A stretch of 64,000 bases of DNA. Source: Pseudorhodoplanes sp. Its GTDB lineage: Bacteria; Pseudomonadota; Alphaproteobacteria; Rhizobiales; Xanthobacteraceae. Both the position numbers and the translations under genes were made by a program. The notes beneath the pieces are model-generated. The model did no database searches. It saw only the letters and a list, made by a program, of their open reading frames with translations, and was not told where the DNA came from. Shown piece after piece: positions 61,450 through 64,000 of the stretch. Position 1 is the first letter of the stretch. Each line of letters opens with the position of its first letter. The stretch spans positions 4,751,730 to 4,815,729 of the forward strand of contig JAVSMS010000001.1 of assembly GCA_032027085.1 (NCBI GenBank). Reading direction: 5' to 3'.

Positions 61450-62415
61450 ATGACCACCCTGCCCCCGCATCCGCCAACAACCATCGCCCGGCTGACCACC
61501 GACGAAGCCACCGCCCGGCGCCTTTCCGACGTCATGGCGGAGATCCTGCCGGCGGATGAAGTCGCGGTGTCGGCGTTCGAAGCCGACGAGGCCGCCCGGC
61601 AATGGGCTGTCGAATTCGTGTTCGAGCATGCGCCCGATGAAGCCGCATTCCGCGCGCTGCTGGCGCGACAGGCCGACACGCAGATCGCGCAATCGCTGAT
61701 TTTCGAAACGCTGCAGCCCAAGGACTGGGTGGCGGCGAGCCTCAAAGGCCTCGCGCCGGTGTCGGCGGGGCGCTTTCTGTTGCATGGCGCGCATGATCGT
61801 GCCTACGCGCCGGTCAATCGCATCGCCATCGAGATCGAGGCGGCGCTGGCGTTCGGAACGGGACATCACGGGACGACAAAGGGGTGCTTGCTGGCGTTTG
61901 ACGATTTGCTGAAGCGCAGGAAGGCGAAGCGTGTGACCCGGCTCCTCGCTCCGCTCGGAGCCGCCCTGCCCCACAAGGAAAGAGGAAAAGACGATATCCT
62001 CGACATCGGCACCGGCACCGGCGTGCTCGCCATCGCGGCGGCGCGGGCGCTGCGCCGAAAAGTTCTGGCGAGCGACATCGATCCCATTGCGGTGCGGGTG
62101 GCGCGTGAGAACGTGCGGCACAACCGCGTTGCATCCTATGTCACGCTGTTCGCCGCTGCCGGCGCGATGCACGGCCGTTTCCGCCGCAGCGGCCAGCACA
62201 GCCTGATCTTCGCCAATATCCTCGCCTCGCCGCTGAAACGCATGGCGACACCGCTCGCCAGATCGCTGGCGCCGCAGGGCGTGATCATTCTGTCCGGCCT
62301 TCTGCCCGCCCATGCCAATGCGGTGATTGCGGCCTATCGCATGCAGGGCCTACGCCTGCGCCGCCGCTATCTGATCCATGGCTGGGTGACGCTGACCATG
62401 CAGCGCGGCCGCTGA
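61450..62415 (+). CDS. prmA: ribosomal protein L11 methyltransferase
   Basis: A 321-residue SAM-dependent methyltransferase that trimethylates ribosomal protein L11. The N-terminal L11-binding domain is divergent as usual. AFGTGHHGTTKGCLLAFDDL, the SAM motif DILDIGTGTGVLAIAAARAL, SDIDPIAVRVARENVRHN and the catalytic-region FANILASPL are present. About 22 residues (RVTRLLAPLGAALPHKERGK and neighbours) are inserted just before the SAM motif. They are coded by a hairpin (GGCTCC...GGAGCC) plus CCCTGCCCCACAAGG, like repeats elsewhere. ATG 61450 preferred over GTG 61414. Confidence 0.93.
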   Translation: MTTLPPHPPTTIARLTTDEATARRLSDVMAEILPADEVAVSAFEADEAARQWAVEFVFEHAPDEAAFRALLARQADTQIAQSLIFETLQPKDWVAASLKGLAPVSAGRFLLHGAHDRAYAPVNRIAIEIEAALAFGTGHHGTTKGCLLAFDDLLKRRKAKRVTRLLAPLGAALPHKERGKDDILDIGTGTGVLAIAAARALRRKVLASDIDPIAVRVARENVRHNRVASYVTLFAAAGAMHGRFRRSGQHSLIFANILASPLKRMATPLARSLAPQGVIILSGLLPAHANAVIAAYRMQGLRLRRRYLIHGWVTLTMQRGR

Positions 62416-62420
62416 CAGCA

Positions 62421-62450
62421 AAATGCCCCGGCCGAGACCGGGGCATTTTT
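62421..62450 (+). terminator. prmA terminator
   Basis: ATGCCCCGG-CCGAGA-CCGGGGCAT followed by TTTT: a nine-bp stem, six-nt loop and T-run, seven nt after the prmA stop. Confidence 0.92.
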
Positions 62451-62501
62451 GAGGGCACGTGTTTGAGAACGCCAGGAACGGCCGGAAACGCCGACCTCTT
62501 G

Positions 62502-62705
62502 TTACGGATTGATTTTCGGCTGATTGCGCTTCAACAGCTCTTCGAATTCGGCCGGCATCAGATGCCGGTGCAGGGAGATTTCGCGGATCGCCTGACGCGT
62601 CCGCGCCTCGACGAAGGCATTCCAAAGCCGCGTCCAGATCGTGGTCGACGGTTTGGCGGTGACGGTACTGGCGGTCGGTGCGGCGCCATAGGTGATTGCA
62701 GCCAT
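62502..62705 (-). CDS. small protein, DUF1127-like character
   Basis: A 67-residue protein starting MAAITYGAAPTASTVTAKPS, with WTRLWNAFVEARTRQAIREI and RHLMPAEFEELLKRN. The basic W-x-x-aromatic-x-x-RxxRxxxxE pattern recalls DUF1127-type small proteins, though the match is loose. GAAGGAGACACACC precedes its ATG. Its promoter region carries symmetrical boxes (62761-62798), so it is likely regulated. Confidence 0.65.
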   Translation of the reverse strand: MAAITYGAAPTASTVTAKPSTTIWTRLWNAFVEARTRQAIREISLHRHLMPAEFEELLKRNQPKINP

Positions 62706-62760
62706 GGTGTGTCTCCTTCAGGAAATCGGCGGACACTCCGGGTCGGTCCTCCAGACTTTC

Positions 62761-62798
62761 TGCATTGCAATATAGATCGATCTTTTTGCATTGCACAA
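62761..62798 (-). promoter_or_regulatory. promoter with paired TGCATTGCA boxes
   Basis: On the minus strand TTGTGC (62793-62798), an 18-nt spacer and TATATT (62769-62774) suit a promoter for the gene at 62705. The plus strand shows TGCATTGCA at 62761-62769 and 62787-62795, exactly 26 bp apart, around the palindrome AGATCGATCT (62774-62783). This looks like an operator bound by a dimer of dimers. Confidence 0.55.
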
Positions 62799-62994
62799 GA
62801 AGCGTCAAAAGCGCATGGCGGGGACGATAAAGCCGCATAAATGCTTCATATTCCGGAAACAAATGGCCTGCTTCATCCAGTTTGATGAATCCTGGCTCGG
62901 GGCCAATTTCGCGTCGCACAAGGTCCGGGCAGATGTTATGCGGACGGGCGATGGCCGGTTTGCCGGCCCCAATTCCCACCCCTACAGTCGGCCG

Positions 62995-64000
62995 ATGTTC
63001 CAAGCCCGATTCCAGAGCTTTGACGACCGCGCCGACGCCGGCGCGACCGCCCCCCGCATTGCCACCCTGCGCGCCGCGCTGAAGGCGCGAGGGGTCGACG
63101 GCTTCATCCTGCCGCGCGCCGACCGCCACCAGAACGAATATGTGCCCCCGGCGGAGGAGCGGCTGGCCTGGCTCACCGGCTTCACCGGCTCCGCGGGCGC
63201 CGCCATCGTGCTGGCGGACCGAGCCGTTCTGTTTGTCGACGGGCGTTATACGCTGCAGGCGCGCGAGGAAATCGACACCGCGATCTTCGCCATTGAACAT
63301 CTGGTGGAAACGCCGCCGTCGGTCTGGATCGAGCGCAACCTGCCGGCCGGCAGCAAGCTCGGCTATGATCCCTGGCTGCACACCGCCGAAGGCGCCGAGC
63401 GGCTGGCGAAAGCCTGCGCCGCGGCCGGCGCATCGCTGGTGCCGCTCGATCCCGATCCCATCGATGCGATCTGGTCGGACCGGCCGGAGCCGCCGCTCGG
63501 ACCGGTGACGCTGCATCCTGCGCGCTATGCCGGGGAGGAGGCCGCGGCCAAGATTGCGCGTGTGCAGGACGACATCGGCAAGGCGCGCGCCGACGCGCTG
63601 CTGGTGTCGGACCCGCATAACGTCGCCTGGCTGTTCAACATCCGCGGCTCGGACGTCGCACATACGCCGCTGCCGCTGTCCTTCGCGCTGGTCGGCAAGG
63701 ACGGGCGGCCCGCGCTTTATGTCGACGGCCGCAAGCTGACCAATGCGGTGCGTGACGCGCTGGAACAGCTCGCCGATCTGCGCGAGCCGGAGCGGCTGGC
63801 GGACGATCTCGCCGCGCTCGGCGCGGGCGGCAAGAGCATCCGCATCGATCAGGCAACCGCCGCCGACGCACTGACGCGGATCGTGAGCGAGGCCGGCGGC
63901 AAGCCCATGCGCGGCGCCGACCCGATCACGCAGATGAAGGCGGTGAAGAATGCGGCCGAGATCGACGGCGCGCACGCCGCGCATCGCCGCGACGGCGCGG
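62995..64000 (+). CDS. aminopeptidase P (Xaa-Pro peptidase), N-terminal part (cut by window edge)
   Basis: At least 335 codons of an M24-family aminopeptidase P, which removes an N-terminal residue preceding proline. It begins MFQARFQSFDDRADAGATAP, then VDGFILPRADRHQNEYVPPA and ERLAWLTGFTGSAGAAIVLA, typical of the eukaryote-like long XPNPEP form. DALLVSDPHNVAWLFNIRGS and ITQMKAVKNAAEIDGAHAAH lead to the catalytic domain, which lies beyond the window. The start is ATG 62995; no clear ribosome site helps. Confidence 0.92.
   Translation, partial: MFQARFQSFDDRADAGATAPRIATLRAALKARGVDGFILPRADRHQNEYVPPAEERLAWLTGFTGSAGAAIVLADRAVLFVDGRYTLQAREEIDTAIFAIEHLVETPPSVWIERNLPAGSKLGYDPWLHTAEGAERLAKACAAAGASLVPLDPDPIDAIWSDRPEPPLGPVTLHPARYAGEEAAAKIARVQDDIGKARADALLVSDPHNVAWLFNIRGSDVAHTPLPLSFALVGKDGRPALYVDGRKLTNAVRDALEQLADLREPERLADDLAALGAGGKSIRIDQATAADALTRIVSEAGGKPMRGADPITQMKAVKNAAEIDGAHAAHRRDGA

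Noticed and set aside
62350-63984. A 544-codon minus-strand open frame
   Set aside because: It is antisense to the aminopeptidase P gene, whose motifs are on the plus strand.

Overview
The window is a GC-rich chromosomal segment of an alphaproteobacterium, most likely of the order Hyphomicrobiales (Bradyrhizobium / Rhodopseudomonas / Pseudorhodoplanes-like). Pointers are a circularly permuted two-piece tmRNA gene whose tag reads ANDNYAPVAQAA, an alpha-type SspB adaptor beside it, a Bug/TctC tripartite transporter, DUF4169 and RHH_4 genes behind fumC, and interspersed palindromes ending in CCGGGTCAAGCCCGG. This is inference from gene content; no database was searched.

Left core (1-33.8 kb). 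The start of leuA is preceded by a leucine-rich leader peptide. A minus-strand block follows: an SsuABC/TauABC-type transporter, pdxY, a frameshifted phzF, a Nudix-like gene and ppk2. The branched-chain amino acid set comes next (ilvC, a metal P-type ATPase lying between ilvC and ilvH, ilvH, ilvB). ilvB carries a textbook attenuator: promoter, leader peptide with Ile/Leu/Val codons, and terminator. miaA and serB diverge from start codons three bases apart. Then come thyA-folA-hflK-hflC-DUF2065-degP-DUF4031, tctBAC, ssrA-sspB, fumC-DUF4169-RHH, a large AsmA protein, an FAD-linked oxidase and a thioesterase.

Accessory region (34-45.2 kb). A UvrD/PcrA helicase carries an in-frame insertion of about 228 codons built from palindromic repeats, including a 159-bp tandem duplication. 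Behind it are a small membrane protein and a MazG-like/CHAT-protease fusion. A decayed copy of the uvrD 3' end follows, then an AT-richer three-gene cassette: ThsB-like TIR, double-TIR protein and SLOG-domain protein. A decayed copy of the start of a ParB-like gene closes it. DUF3883, a HigB/HigA-type toxin-antitoxin pair and the intact ParB-like gene complete the region. The TIR/TIR/SLOG cassette, with the CHAT protease nearby, is the best candidate for an undescribed, Thoeris-related defence system.

Right core (45.3-64 kb). Here are envelope and stress genes (Met/Gly-rich Spy-like protein, Hsp20, L,D-transpeptidase). A sugar-type ABC transporter has its binding-protein gene split by a 1,235-bp IS3-family (IS407-like) element with a 4-bp target duplication. 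Small stress-type genes, a photoactive-yellow-protein-like PAS protein lacking the chromophore cysteine, a YidB-like repeat protein, a Tat-exported amidohydrolase, a PHA-system protein, prmA (with a second repeat-derived in-frame insertion) and the start of an aminopeptidase P gene follow.
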